Source: Phycisphaeraceae bacterium
Lineage (GTDB): Bacteria > Planctomycetota > Phycisphaerae > Phycisphaerales > UBA1924
Assembly (NCBI GenBank): GCA_026126305.1
Contig: JAHCJI010000007.1
Coordinates: forward strand, 124,001-188,000
Length of the DNA stretch: 64,000 nt
Reading direction: 5' to 3'
Part shown: piece by piece, positions 24,819-34,352 of the stretch
How the letters are laid out: each line of letters opens with the position of its first letter
Position numbering within the stretch: the stretch's first letter is position 1
Program-made: the position numbers and the translations under genes
The notes under the pieces: model-generated
The model's input: only the letters and a program-made list of their open reading frames with translations
Database searches by the model: none
Told to the model about the DNA's origin: nothing

Positions 24819-26201
24819 ATGCCCGCCGTGTTCCCATTCCGGGCCGTCCAGTTCAACCAGGGCAAGGGTGACGTGAGCGCCATGATCGCCCCGCCCTACG
24901 ACGTGCTCGACGCCCGGGCCAAGGCCCGGCTGCTCGAACGCCACGCGGCCAACATCGTCGCCGTGGACCTGCCCCACACCCCGGCCAAGGAGCTTGGGCC
25001 CCCCGAGGCCTATCGCAAGGCCGCCGAGACCTACAAGGGCTGGCTCGAGGACGGCACGCTGAGCCAGGCCGAGAAGCCGGGCATGTACGCCTATCGGCAG
25101 ACGTTTGAGTTCATGGGCCAGCGTTACCAGCGGTGCGGCATGGCCTGCACGGTCGAGACGCGTCCCTTTGGCCCGCGCGACGGCGGGGGCATCCTGCCCC
25201 ACGAGCAGACCTTCAGCGGGCCCAAGCAGGACCGCTTCGCGTTGATGGACGCCAGCGCGACGCAGTTCAGCCCGATCTTCGGCCTGCACGCCGACGAGGG
25301 TGGCGAGGCCACGGCCCTGCTGCACAAGGTGATGGACAGCCGCCCGGCGGACCTGATAGCGGACATGGGCGACGGCGTACAGCACGAGGTCTGGACCATC
25401 GATGACCCCGACACGATCGCGGCCTACGAGAAGGCACTCGAAGGCGAGGACGTGTTCATCGCCGACGGGCACCACCGCTACACCACGGCCATCAACTACC
25501 TGGCCAAGCTGGAAGAGAACGGCAAGGCGATCGGTCCGGACCACCCCGCCCGCCGGACGATGATCGTGCTGGTGGGCATGAGCGACCCGGGCCTGGCCAT
25601 CGGGCCCACCCACCGCGTGCTGGGCGGCATGAAGGACTACGACTTCGCCACGTTCACGGCCGAGTTGGGCCGCTCGTTCCAGCTCGACGAGGTGGGCACG
25701 GACGCGTCCCAGATCGAGGCCCACATGGAGAAGCGTGCCGGTGGTCCGGATGGGCCGGGCAAGAACGTCCTGGGCGTGATCGACCTGGCCAGCGGCCGGT
25801 GCCTGGTGGCCACGCTGACGGCAAGCGACCCCCTGGCCGATCGGTTTGCCAGCAAGCCTGAGGCCTGGCGCAAACTGGACGTCGCGCTGGTGCAGCACCT
25901 GATCGTCGAGCGCATCTGCGAGCCCAAGCTCAACGGCGGCGAGGCCGTCAAGTGGGCCTTCCCCCACAGCGTCGAGGAAGTGCTGGAGATCGCCCAGGGC
26001 CAGGAGACCGGCGCGGGCGGCGGGGCGGGCTTTGCCCAGGTGGCCATCATCGTGCGGCCCACGCCGCTGGCGGCCGTCCGCGACATCGGGGCGGCCAACG
26101 AGCTGATGCCCCAGAAGTCGACGTTCTTCTACCCCAAGCTGGCCACGGGCCTGTTCATCCACCCGCTGAGCGAAACGGTGGCGGCGGCGGTGGGGGCTTA
26201 G
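24819..26201 (+). CDS. DUF1015 domain-containing protein
   Basis: A 460-residue cytosolic protein starting MPAVFPFRAVQFNQGKGDV, with the family motifs IAPPYDVLD near the start, LPHEQTFSGPKQDR, and VFIADGHHRYTTAINYL around residue 217. A strong ribosome binding site (GAGGAGG) precedes ATG 24819. DUF1015 is widespread in anaerobes and planctomycetes. Some members have been linked to serine metabolism, but I cannot assign a reaction. It is divergent from purQ with 132 bases between. Confidence 0.85.
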   Translation: MPAVFPFRAVQFNQGKGDVSAMIAPPYDVLDARAKARLLERHAANIVAVDLPHTPAKELGPPEAYRKAAETYKGWLEDGTLSQAEKPGMYAYRQTFEFMGQRYQRCGMACTVETRPFGPRDGGGILPHEQTFSGPKQDRFALMDASATQFSPIFGLHADEGGEATALLHKVMDSRPADLIADMGDGVQHEVWTIDDPDTIAAYEKALEGEDVFIADGHHRYTTAINYLAKLEENGKAIGPDHPARRTMIVLVGMSDPGLAIGPTHRVLGGMKDYDFATFTAELGRSFQLDEVGTDASQIEAHMEKRAGGPDGPGKNVLGVIDLASGRCLVATLTASDPLADRFASKPEAWRKLDVALVQHLIVERICEPKLNGGEAVKWAFPHSVEEVLEIAQGQETGAGGGAGFAQVAIIVRPTPLAAVRDIGAANELMPQKSTFFYPKLATGLFIHPLSETVAAAVGA

Positions 26202-26232
26202 GCATCTTGATTGGCTGAATCCAGAATGCTGG

Positions 26233-26271
26233 CACGCACGCGAGCGGGCATTGGGCCTGCTCGCGTGCGTG
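26233..26271. terminator. Bidirectional terminator-like inverted repeat between convergent genes
   Basis: A perfect 13-base arm CACGCACGCGAGC (26233-26245) pairs with 26259-26271 across a 13-base loop. Outer arms CCAGAA and TTCTGG extend it after a bulge. It lies between the ends of the DUF1015 gene and the FN3-like gene. Confidence 0.65.
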
Positions 26272-26319
26272 TTCTGGGCAAAGCGTGTTGCGGTTCGGGT
26301 GATTCCGCTCGAGCGGCTA

Positions 26320-26967
26320 TCAGGCCGCTTGCCCGATGATCTGTTCCTGGTTGGTGTTGCCCAGGCGGACCGTCAGGATGGTGCTGCCCACCTCGAACCC
26401 GGTCTGCCTTGCGATGACACGGTACAGCACCTGGCCCGTTCCGGCGGGCAGGTCGTTGTCGACCCAGCGCTTCTTGCTGGTGTCGCCGATGACCTTGAAA
26501 CCGCCATCGCCCGGCAGCAGCCGTGTCACGTCGTAGCGCGTGCCGCCGGGGCCCTTGCCCTTCCAGGTCAGCACGAGCGAGCCGTCGGTGTCCAAGCTGG
26601 CTCGCAGCATGCGGGGCTGGTCGGGCGGGGTGCCCTCGCCGCGCGGCGAGGGCGGGTCGATCAGCGCCTTCTCGTAGACCGAGGGATCGTTGTTGGCCTC
26701 GGCGTATGCCTTGATGGTGGCGATGAGCGCCGCCCCGAACACGCGCATGTTCCGGGCGTCGGTGCGCAGTTTATTGGTGGCGGCCTTGCGCGTGATCTCG
26801 GCCAGATTCGCCGCGCCGTACGCCGAGCGGGCCGCTTGGGTGAGCGACTCGATCTCGACGATCTGCGCGGGCGTCAGGCCGATGGCCGCGGCCGAGTTGG
26901 CCCAGGCGTTGAGCCGTTCTTCAAAGAATTCGATGCGTCCGAGCCGGTCGTCTGGCAGGAGTGCCAT
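26320..26967 (-). CDS. Uncharacterised protein, helical N-domain plus FN3-like C-domain (copy 2)
   Basis: A 215-residue paralogue of the product at 18560-19282. The N-terminal 100 residues are helical (LTPAQIVEIESLTQAARSAY, ALIATIKAYAEA). The joint NDPSVYEKALIDPPSPRGEG (about 92-111) matches the other copy. The C-terminal half has FN3-like strands (SLVLTWKGKGPGGTRYDVTR, VLYRVIARQTG). No signal peptide. ATG 26967 follows GGAGGG. Function unknown; the conserved joint suggests the two domains act as one unit. Confidence 0.75.
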   Translation of the reverse strand: MALLPDDRLGRIEFFEERLNAWANSAAAIGLTPAQIVEIESLTQAARSAYGAANLAEITRKAATNKLRTDARNMRVFGAALIATIKAYAEANNDPSVYEKALIDPPSPRGEGTPPDQPRMLRASLDTDGSLVLTWKGKGPGGTRYDVTRLLPGDGGFKVIGDTSKKRWVDNDLPAGTGQVLYRVIARQTGFEVGSTILTVRLGNTNQEQIIGQAA

Positions 26968-27447
26968 GTGCGATTCCCTCCGATGCGCTGGCGTTGCCTG
27001 GCCAGCGTGTGCCCGGCTCGCCCGGGCGAACATCGCTCGCGGCGGCCATGCACAGGTTCCAATGCACGGCGTGGGCGTGCCGGTGAGCGCACGAAAAATC
27101 ACGCCGTCTGCGGTCGCATCGCGCGTCGTGGGCGGGGCGGGCAGGCCGGGCAAGGGTGTGAAGGCCCGCGTCCTGCACGGATTGTGCGGGCGGGCCGCAG
27201 GGCCGGTTGTTGCGGCGGGGCGAAATGGGCAAGGCCCGGGCACGAAACTGGGCCGCCGCGCCCGGTCGTGCGGGCCCGGCACGATCGGGTCGCGCGCGGA
27301 CGTTCGCACGGCGGTGGCTGGCGTTGGGGCGGCGGGACCGTCCGTTCGGACGGAGAGGGCGGCCGAGGGCAAGTCGTCGGCGCTTGATTCCAGTTCGATC
27401 GTGTCCGTCAAGACCACGGCCATGGCCCTGGGCGGGATTCATGCCGA
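26968..27447. other. Intergenic region, very GC-rich, no gene recognised
   Basis: This 480-base stretch lies between the end of the flippase gene and the start of the second FN3-like gene. Open frames are long only because stop codons are rare in this composition. The promoter of the FN3-like gene should be here; no clean box pair was seen. Confidence 0.5.
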
Positions 27448-28911
27448 TCAGCGGCTGGTGGCGGCCCTGGTAGTATCTTTGGGTGTCCGCAGTTCCTTGA
27501 GCCATTGGCGCGACCCGAGCAGCCGTTGCCGCCAGGGCGTGACGAGCATGTAGCACGCGCCGGCCGACATACCGCTCGCGGCCAAGGCCGCCGCCAGGAC
27601 TACGGGCGAAGGTGAACCCGACATGGCCCACACGGCCAGCGACCCCGCGGCATACGCCAGGGCGGCCGCCACCATGCCCGGTGCCAGGGCCTTGGCAAAG
27701 GACGTGAGCCCCACCGGGCTGCGCCGCAGCACCAGATATGCCGCCAACGGGCTGCGCAGGAAGATGCCACTCAGCCCATAGGCCATGGCCAGCACGACGA
27801 TGCCAAAGGGCGTGGCCGCCAGGAAGCAGGCCAGCAGCAGAGCAAAATAGATGCATGAGTACCAGAACTGTTCTTTGGCCCGTCCCTCGGCCAGCATGAG
27901 CCAACTGAGCGTGCCGGTCAGCGGCTGCGCAATGGCCGCAAGGCCAAGCCAACGGAAGGTCTCGGGCACGTACTCCCACCCGGGGCCCAGCAGCGTGCGG
28001 ACCAGGGGGTGGGCGGCGGCCATCAAGGTGGCAACCATCGGGATGGTGACCATCGCCAACAGGCCCAGGAGGCGCAGATAGACCCTCGCGTAGCGATCGC
28101 GGTCGGTATTCACGAGCCGGCTGAGCGTGGGGATGGCCACACGGCCGAGCGGGGCCGTGAATTGCTGGATGGGCATGAGCAGCAGGCCGTACGCGCGGGT
28201 GTACTGGCCCAGCATGGCCGTGCCGAGCCAGCCGCCTACCAGGAGGTTGTCCAGGTTTCGGCCACCGTACGAGATGAGGCTGTGGCCGATCATGTAGGCC
28301 CCAAAGCGGGCCATGCCCCCCGCACCGGTGCCGCGGCGTGGCGGGCCGGGTAACCATCGGCACGCCACAAGCACCCAGAGCACGTCGATGGCCACGCGGG
28401 AGAACTGCATGGCCACCAGGGCCCAATACCCAAAGCCCCACCAGGCCAGCAGGGCGGCGATGGCGATCGAGCCGCCCTGGGCGGTCATCTGCGACATCGA
28501 CAGCGACCCCAGCCGCATCTGCCGCTGCATCATCGCACGATGGATGCCCCCGAAACTGCCAACAAAGGCCGCCGCGGCCATCGACATCGTGATGAGCAAA
28601 AGTTCCGGGCGGCCAAAGAGGGCGACCATGACCGGGGCCAGGGCCGCGCACACGCCAGCGGCCAGCAGAGACAAGGCAATATTGAGCCAGAAGAGCGTGC
28701 TGACCTGCTCGTGGGTGATCGTGTCGCGCTGCACCACGGACTGGGCAAAGCCCGCGTCCTTCACGATGAGGATCACACCGATAAACGACGCGACCAGGGC
28801 CACCAGTCCAAAGTCATCATCGATCAGCAGGCGGCTGAGGATGGCCGTGGAGACGATGTGCATCGCCAGCGAAGCGAACTGCGCTCCCAGCGTGAAGGCA
28901 CCACCGCGCAC
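27448..28911 (-). CDS. Polysaccharide flippase (MOP superfamily, Wzx-like)
   Basis: A 487-residue integral membrane protein with about 12-14 hydrophobic helices. It starts RGGAFTLGAQFASLAMHIV and contains DDDFGLVALVASFIGVILIV, typical of polysaccharide export flippases that move lipid-linked repeat units. It is the last gene of the polysaccharide cluster. GTG 28911 has no good ribosome binding site. The frame stays protein-like up to a CTG at 28977 that overlaps the previous stop, so the true N-terminus may be 22 residues longer. Confidence 0.88.
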   Translation of the reverse strand: MRGGAFTLGAQFASLAMHIVSTAILSRLLIDDDFGLVALVASFIGVILIVKDAGFAQSVVQRDTITHEQVSTLFWLNIALSLLAAGVCAALAPVMVALFGRPELLLITMSMAAAAFVGSFGGIHRAMMQRQMRLGSLSMSQMTAQGGSIAIAALLAWWGFGYWALVAMQFSRVAIDVLWVLVACRWLPGPPRRGTGAGGMARFGAYMIGHSLISYGGRNLDNLLVGGWLGTAMLGQYTRAYGLLLMPIQQFTAPLGRVAIPTLSRLVNTDRDRYARVYLRLLGLLAMVTIPMVATLMAAAHPLVRTLLGPGWEYVPETFRWLGLAAIAQPLTGTLSWLMLAEGRAKEQFWYSCIYFALLLACFLAATPFGIVVLAMAYGLSGIFLRSPLAAYLVLRRSPVGLTSFAKALAPGMVAAALAYAAGSLAVWAMSGSPSPVVLAAALAASGMSAGACYMLVTPWRQRLLGSRQWLKELRTPKDTTRAATSR

Positions 28912-28973
28912 GGCCGAGGCTCGCAGCCCCTTCTCCAGGTGGCTGACCGACGAGAACCTGTCAAAGCGCTGGC

Positions 28974-30029
28974 TCAGGGCTTGGCCCCCGCTTCACGGAG
29001 CAGTCGCCGCAGGTGCTCGGCCGCGTCGTCGGCATCGGCCGCCGCCACGGCGTTGGGCCCCAGTGTGCCGCAGGCTTCGGCCAGCCCGCGGATCTTGCCG
29101 TAACTGTTGTCAAAGAACACGTGCGGCTTGCCCATCAGGACGCACAGAACGTGGACGTGCAATCGATCGGTGAGCACGACGCGCCCGTGCGAGAGGATGC
29201 GGCGGCCAAGTTGCATGCGTGCGGTACTGACCCGGTGCCATGCCAGGCGCTGTATGGTCGGCCTTGTGGCGCGCCGGGCCAGCCGGCTGAAAAAGCGGGC
29301 CGCCAGCCGGTGCTGGGCCGGCCAGGGCACGGGCAGGTCCGCGTCACTAGCCCAATCACCACGCAGCACCGTGGCCGATCCCAGCGCGGCGACGGCCCGG
29401 TCGATGGCGTGGGCATGGGTGGACTCGGCGTCCTGTCGGGCGAGGACAACAACGTCGTGGGTGGTCCTGCCACCGGTTGGCAGTTGCAGCGCGAAGGCCG
29501 AGTCGGGCAGCAGTTGGAGCGAGGCCAGCGCAGCCTCCGAGAGTTGTTCGTAGCTGGCCCGGTCTCGGACCATCACATGGAAGTCGCCATGGCCCGACAG
29601 GATGCCCATCGATCGGTCCCGGTCGGCGGGCGTTTTGAAGTGCACGGACTGCGGCAGTTGCACGATGGTCGCGCGAGGCATCGTGCGTGCGACGTGCTCG
29701 CGCAGCTCCTGGTGCTTGGGCCAGATCGTGCCAAAGTTGCCACCGCCATGGATCAGCAGCACGCCCGCGTTGTCGTTGATCTGCGCAAGGACCGACTCGG
29801 ATGGGTGGCTGCCGAAGTAGATCGCGCGCATCGCAGGGTGCGTCTGGCGCAAGAGCTCCAATTCGCCCAGCGTGATGAGGCTGTCGCCGATGTTCAGATA
29901 GCTGGGCAGGTCGACCAACGCCACCGGTCGCGAGGCCAGCGGCAAAGCGGCGTACGCGTCGAGCAACGTCCGCCGAAGATCGGCCAGCGAGCGCACGGGA
30001 GCGGCTGGTTGGGACATGGTGGAGGTCAT
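28974..30029 (-). CDS. Polysaccharide pyruvyl transferase family protein
   Basis: A 351-residue protein with features of the pyruvyl-transferase (WcaK/CsaB-like) family: LPSYLNIGDSLITLGELELL, then LLIHGGGNFGTIWPKHQELR, IVQLPQSVHF and a late LTDRLHVHVLCVLMGKPHVF. Members add ketal pyruvate from PEP to sugars, giving the polymer negative charge. ATG 30029 overlaps the stop of the preceding glycosyltransferase as ATGA, so translation is probably coupled. Confidence 0.88.
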   Translation of the reverse strand: MTSTMSQPAAPVRSLADLRRTLLDAYAALPLASRPVALVDLPSYLNIGDSLITLGELELLRQTHPAMRAIYFGSHPSESVLAQINDNAGVLLIHGGGNFGTIWPKHQELREHVARTMPRATIVQLPQSVHFKTPADRDRSMGILSGHGDFHVMVRDRASYEQLSEAALASLQLLPDSAFALQLPTGGRTTHDVVVLARQDAESTHAHAIDRAVAALGSATVLRGDWASDADLPVPWPAQHRLAARFFSRLARRATRPTIQRLAWHRVSTARMQLGRRILSHGRVVLTDRLHVHVLCVLMGKPHVFFDNSYGKIRGLAEACGTLGPNAVAAADADDAAEHLRRLLREAGAKP

Positions 30030-30880
30030 GGCGTGGCTCCCTGGGCGGCGGCTTCCTGGACCAGCGCGCTCATGCCGATCCGTGACCGCACGATGTCTGT
30101 TCCTTCTACTTCCTTGAGCATCTGGTAGCCCGGGCCTTCCAGATCGTGGGGCGTTTCCTTGTGCCACAGGTGCATCATGGTGGCCGCCCGGGGCAGATAG
30201 CCCGCGTGCACGCCAGCGTTGTTCAGCCGGGCCATGAAGTCCCAGTCTTCCACGCCATACCCGCGATATCGATCGTCGAACCCGTCGACGGTGTCAAAGT
30301 CCCTGCGCCACGCGCCGATGCAGAATCCCGACATGCCGCGGAAGGGCTGGGGCGTCGAGCCCGGGCCACGGTCTCGCAGCGGGAAAAGATATCGCCAGCC
30401 GCGCAGGCGCTTGCGCCGGGCCTCGAGTGCGAAGCGGATGGTAAAGAGGCTCCGAGGATCTCGGGTTCCTTCGAGGATCTCGCGCGTGAGCGCCTCGTCG
30501 AGTTTCACGCGGCGACCACCCACGAACCACCCGGGGCGGATCGTCCGACGGATCGTGCGAAAGAACGTCCTGGGAACCAGGATGTCGTGGTCGAGGAAGA
30601 GCAGGAAGGAACCCCGGGCGTGCTGGACGGCGTTGTTGCGCGAACGGGCCAGCCGGAAGCCGATGTCCTCCTGCCAGGCGTGCAGCACCGGAAAGTGTGC
30701 GTCGCGCTTGAACGTTTCGATGATCTGGAACGTGCGCTCATGGCTGGAACCGTCGTCGGCGATGACAACCTCCACGCCCTCATCGGCGGCCCACAGCAGC
30801 GACCGCGCACAGCGGGCGAACTGCTCCTGACCGTTGTAGGTTGCCAGGATGACCGAGATGTCCGGGGACGTGGCACGCAC
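30026..30880 (-). CDS. Glycosyltransferase family 2
   Basis: A 284-residue GT-A fold enzyme. The nucleotide-binding start is ISVILATYNGQEQF, the first acidic motif IADDGSS, and the DxD-type motif is LFLDHDILVP. A galactosyltransferase-like C-terminal segment reads FDDRYRGYGVEDWDFMARL. It has no membrane segment. GTG 30880 is preceded by AGGAG seven bases upstream. It is expected to add a sugar to the growing polysaccharide repeat; specificity is unknown. Confidence 0.9.
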   Translation of the reverse strand: MRATSPDISVILATYNGQEQFARCARSLLWAADEGVEVVIADDGSSHERTFQIIETFKRDAHFPVLHAWQEDIGFRLARSRNNAVQHARGSFLLFLDHDILVPRTFFRTIRRTIRPGWFVGGRRVKLDEALTREILEGTRDPRSLFTIRFALEARRKRLRGWRYLFPLRDRGPGSTPQPFRGMSGFCIGAWRRDFDTVDGFDDRYRGYGVEDWDFMARLNNAGVHAGYLPRAATMMHLWHKETPHDLEGPGYQMLKEVEGTDIVRSRIGMSALVQEAAAQGATP

Positions 30881-30893
30881 GCGGGGCTCCTGC

Positions 30894-31979
30894 TTACGAA
30901 CCCAGCATCGGCCGCAGCCGACGCCACAGGAACTTCATGGGGCTGCCCATCCGCGCCCGGTTGGCGCGATAGGCCCGCGCGACGGCCAGCGGGAACGACG
31001 CATAGTGCTTGAGGCCGCCCAGCCCCACGCCCGCCACGCGTTCGTATCCAAGGCGGTCGATCACCTTCCCGCTCACGCGTTGGATCACCGCGATCTCGCC
31101 GGGCGTCAGCTTGCTCTTCCAGCGGTCCACCGGCTGCTTCGAGACCCCCCGACCCTCGGAAAACTTCTCGTAGCTGCTGTTGGACATGGGCATCTCGAGC
31201 ACGGCCGGGTCGAAGGGCAGGCCCAGCCACTGAAGCAACGCCCGCATCTCCGCTTCCGGATCGCCCACCACGTCCTCGAAGCGTTGCAAACGGACGCGGT
31301 CCTTGCCGAAGCGTGCCTCGGCGGCCAGGGCCGATCGCATGGCACCGTTCCACAGCGAGGCGATGATGATGGGGTGGTACGAGCGCTTGGCCCGCCGGTG
31401 GTCGGCTTCGAGCGTTTCCTTGTGCCCGGGATCCTTGTCGAAGTCGAAGCCGCCCTGGTTCTTCCAGTCGCGGTACGACGCGACGACCGCCCGCGGGTCT
31501 CGGATCATGCACACCACGCGCGCCCCGGGATAGGCGCTCAGGATGTCGTCGATGCGGAAGATGTGCCGCGGGGTCTTCTCGCCCCAGATCGTCTTGCCGT
31601 GGTACCTCGCTTCCAACTCGCAGTAGGCCCGCAGGCACTGGTCGGCGGTGGGTGCCTTGTCGCCCGCGAGTTCCTCAACGCGGGCTCGGAAGTCCGCACG
31701 CGAGACGCGGCCCTTGTCCGGGTCTCCGCCGTGGCTGTACGGCCGGTGCCCGAGCGCCAGCAGATAGGCCTCGCATTGGTCCACCTGCTCGGGGGTCAGC
31801 GGGCCGTCGCCGCCCGTGCCCAAGGCCACGCGCAGGTCGTCGAAGTAGTGGGTCTCGCCCGAAAGGTGGACCAGCGGGTGCAGGTTCAGCGCCGACCGGA
31901 GCATCGCCGTGCCCGAGCGCGATGGGCCGCAGATGAAGATCGGGCCGCCTTGCCCCATGTCGGATTCCGCGTGGCTCAC
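30894..31979 (-). CDS. Sulfotransferase family protein
   Basis: A 361-residue PAPS-dependent sulfotransferase. The 5'-phosphosulfate loop is PIFICGPSRSGTAMLRSAL near the N-terminus. The 3'-phosphate site is VVCMIRDPRAVVASYRDW. WGEKTPRHIF, between them, is also typical. GTG 31979 forms a GTGA overlap with the stop of the preceding gene. In this cluster the likely substrate is a sugar of the exopolysaccharide (inference). Confidence 0.9.
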   Translation of the reverse strand: MSHAESDMGQGGPIFICGPSRSGTAMLRSALNLHPLVHLSGETHYFDDLRVALGTGGDGPLTPEQVDQCEAYLLALGHRPYSHGGDPDKGRVSRADFRARVEELAGDKAPTADQCLRAYCELEARYHGKTIWGEKTPRHIFRIDDILSAYPGARVVCMIRDPRAVVASYRDWKNQGGFDFDKDPGHKETLEADHRRAKRSYHPIIIASLWNGAMRSALAAEARFGKDRVRLQRFEDVVGDPEAEMRALLQWLGLPFDPAVLEMPMSNSSYEKFSEGRGVSKQPVDRWKSKLTPGEIAVIQRVSGKVIDRLGYERVAGVGLGGLKHYASFPLAVARAYRANRARMGSPMKFLWRRLRPMLGS

Positions 31980-32959
31980 GTCTGAGATTCTCCCTGGCTG
32001 GCTCGCTTGCGATCCACAACCGCCGGCCTGACCCAGACCGCTCGCTGGGACCAGACCTGGTCGAAGATGCCCGGATTGTTCGCCGCCTTGCCCTTGTCCA
32101 GCTTCCGCCGCAGGCGAGCGACCAGCCGCCGCCTTTGCACATTGATCATCGGTCCGATGTCGGCCCACCATTGCCAGGCCTTGCCCCAATGGCGCTGGTA
32201 GAGCTGCCGCCGGGCGGTGTAGAGCCGGACGATCTTGTCGGCCCGGACCCGGTCCGACTGCCCGCCATGGTGGACGATCTCGGCGGCGGCCGAGACCATC
32301 GGCCGGGCCCCCAACGCGCGGGCTCGCAGGCACAGGTCGGCGTCTTCCCCATACATGAAGAACGCCGGGTCGAAGCCCCCCAGCTTCTCCCACAGGGCCC
32401 GGTCGATCAGCAGCCAGCAGCCGGTGACGACGTCTACCGGCAGTTCGGCCCCATCGGGCAGGATGCCAACTGACTCGGGGTTGAACAGGCGTGAGCCCTT
32501 GAACAACCCCGCGAGGCCCGAGGCCGAGCAGAAGACGCTCCAAGGCGTGGGCTTGCGCCAGCAGCTCGTAGGATTGGGCGACCCATCTGCAAAGCGCGTG
32601 CGCCCGCCCCAGATGCCGGCGGCGGGGTGCCGATCGGCAAAGGCGACCAGCCGGTCGATAGCGCCCGCGTCGACGAGCGTGTCGGGGTTCAGCAGCAAGA
32701 GGCGCTCGGCCATGGTGTGCTTGGCGGCCAGGTTGTTGGCCGCGGCAAAGCCCAGATTGTCCGGCGAGGCGATGAGGTGATATTGCGGAAAGGCGCTGGC
32801 GATGGCTTCGGCCGAGCCGTCGCCCGAGGCGTTGTCGACCACGATGACCTCGTGGGCGGTGCGCTCGGCCCCGGCGGCGATGGTGCGCAGGCAGTCCAGG
32901 GTCATGTCCCTGGTGTTAAAGCTGATGACCAGGATGGCAACGCGGGCGGGCTCAGGCAT
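31976..32959 (-). CDS. Glycosyltransferase family 2, rhamnosyltransferase-like
   Basis: A 327-residue GT2 with VAILVISFNTRDMTLDCLR, VVDNASGDGSAE, DNLGFAAANN and the DxD-like LNPDTLV. These are typical of WbbL-type rhamnosyltransferases. Later GEDADLCLRARALG matches the acceptor-side motif. The ATG at 32959 overlaps the upstream gene by 8 bases. A basic C-terminal helix (RRRLVARLRRKLDKGK) may contact the membrane. Confidence 0.9.
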   Translation of the reverse strand: MPEPARVAILVISFNTRDMTLDCLRTIAAGAERTAHEVIVVDNASGDGSAEAIASAFPQYHLIASPDNLGFAAANNLAAKHTMAERLLLLNPDTLVDAGAIDRLVAFADRHPAAGIWGGRTRFADGSPNPTSCWRKPTPWSVFCSASGLAGLFKGSRLFNPESVGILPDGAELPVDVVTGCWLLIDRALWEKLGGFDPAFFMYGEDADLCLRARALGARPMVSAAAEIVHHGGQSDRVRADKIVRLYTARRQLYQRHWGKAWQWWADIGPMINVQRRRLVARLRRKLDKGKAANNPGIFDQVWSQRAVWVRPAVVDRKRASQGESQT

Positions 32960-34352
32960 GCGCGGCCGCCTTTGGCGTTGTGGCGGGCACCCTCGGTGTT
33001 GCGATGGCCTTGCCACGCGGATTGGCCCTGGGAGCATTTGGCTTCAGGGCCAGTCTGGGCTTGGAGGGTAACTGGGCGATGGTGGCGGCCAGCGCGATGC
33101 TCAGGAACCACGACACGGTGGTCTGACCGAAGTACGACACGCCGATGAAGCTCATGCAGTGGGTAAAGATCGACGCGCCCACGGCCCACTTGATCCAGAA
33201 GAGCCCGGTTCGGTCGGGCTCGCTGGCCAGGGCCCTGCCCACGGCCCGGAACGCCAGCACGATGACCGTGACAAACAGGGCCATGCCCCAGATGCCCCCG
33301 CGGACGCCTTCGAGGATGTACTGGTTGGTCACGTCCTGGAGGCCGTGGCCCCAGTGCACGGTTGTCTTGGTACCCAGGAGGAACCACTCGGAGAAGTTTT
33401 CCACGGTCTTGTCGATCAGGTGCTTGCGGTGCCACGCGGTGGATCCGCCCACGGCGCTGACCCGGGCGATCAGCGCCCAGACGGGGCCCTCCATCACGAA
33501 GTGCAGGACGGTCAGCAGCACGACCATGAACCAGCGAAAGGCGGCCAGGTGTGTGCGAAGCCACGCAAACGACATGGCCACCCCGCCGGAGATCAGTGAA
33601 AGCAGCGGCGTGCTGGAAGCGCACATGATCACGATGGTGAACCCGGCGATGCTGCCGGCCAGCGCCAAAGCCCGGCGACGCCCGGCCATGAACATGCCCG
33701 AGCTGAGCACCAGGACGATGGCAAAGAAGCACCCGGCCATGATCGGATGGCTGAACGCGCCCTGGGCGCGCAGCCTCCCCTCACGGACTTGCGTGTACTG
33801 GCGGACGCCGCCCATGACCGAGAACATGTTGTACCCCGTGCGCTTCTCCAGGATGAAGAAGAACATCACCGGGATCGATACCAGCGCCAGGATCAGCACC
33901 GTGCGCTCCACGTCCGACCACGAGCGCAGCAGGCATCGGATCGTCACGTAGATGCCCAGGGATTCGTAGATGTAGCCCGCCCGGTTCGTGACGGCCCACA
34001 TGTTCGCCCATTGCAGCATGAACACCAGCGAGCCCACGAAGATCCACGCCGCCACGGCGTAGTCCAGCGCCATCAGGCGCACCCCCTGGTAGTCCTTGAA
34101 CGCCAGGATCCGGATCCAGTACGCGATCACCAGCAGACGCAGGAACGAAAAGTCCAGCGTGAACACCACCACGCGCTGGCCCGAGGGCACGAAGCACGCC
34201 AGCACCAGCAAGGGGGCCAGCGACCAGCGGCGGGGCAGCGTGAACACCAGCACAGCCAGCACGCCGAGCACCGCCAAACCAACGGGATGCACCGCGGTCT
34301 GGTTGGCCCATTCCACGTTGTGGCCGGCGATCTGGGCGAGCAGGGCCGTCAC
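32952..34352 (-). CDS. O-antigen polymerase/ligase-like membrane protein
   Basis: A 466-residue protein with about 11-12 hydrophobic segments, a pattern shared by Wzy polymerases and WaaL ligases. A large loop (about 270-330) holds SEWFLLGTKTTVHWGHGLQDVTNQY-type residues, and GAFSHPIMAGCFFAIV precedes it. The basic C-terminal tail is cytoplasmic. GTG 34352 makes a GTGA overlap with the previous stop. Which of the two reactions it catalyses cannot be told. Confidence 0.8.
   Translation of the reverse strand: MTALLAQIAGHNVEWANQTAVHPVGLAVLGVLAVLVFTLPRRWSLAPLLVLACFVPSGQRVVVFTLDFSFLRLLVIAYWIRILAFKDYQGVRLMALDYAVAAWIFVGSLVFMLQWANMWAVTNRAGYIYESLGIYVTIRCLLRSWSDVERTVLILALVSIPVMFFFILEKRTGYNMFSVMGGVRQYTQVREGRLRAQGAFSHPIMAGCFFAIVLVLSSGMFMAGRRRALALAGSIAGFTIVIMCASSTPLLSLISGGVAMSFAWLRTHLAAFRWFMVVLLTVLHFVMEGPVWALIARVSAVGGSTAWHRKHLIDKTVENFSEWFLLGTKTTVHWGHGLQDVTNQYILEGVRGGIWGMALFVTVIVLAFRAVGRALASEPDRTGLFWIKWAVGASIFTHCMSFIGVSYFGQTTVSWFLSIALAATIAQLPSKPRLALKPNAPRANPRGKAIATPRVPATTPKAAAHA

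Noticed and set aside
24687..26162. N-terminal extension of the purQ frame to 781 codons
   Set aside because: The extension is antisense to the DUF1015 gene, which has a strong ribosome binding site and family motifs. PurQ proper starts at 24686.
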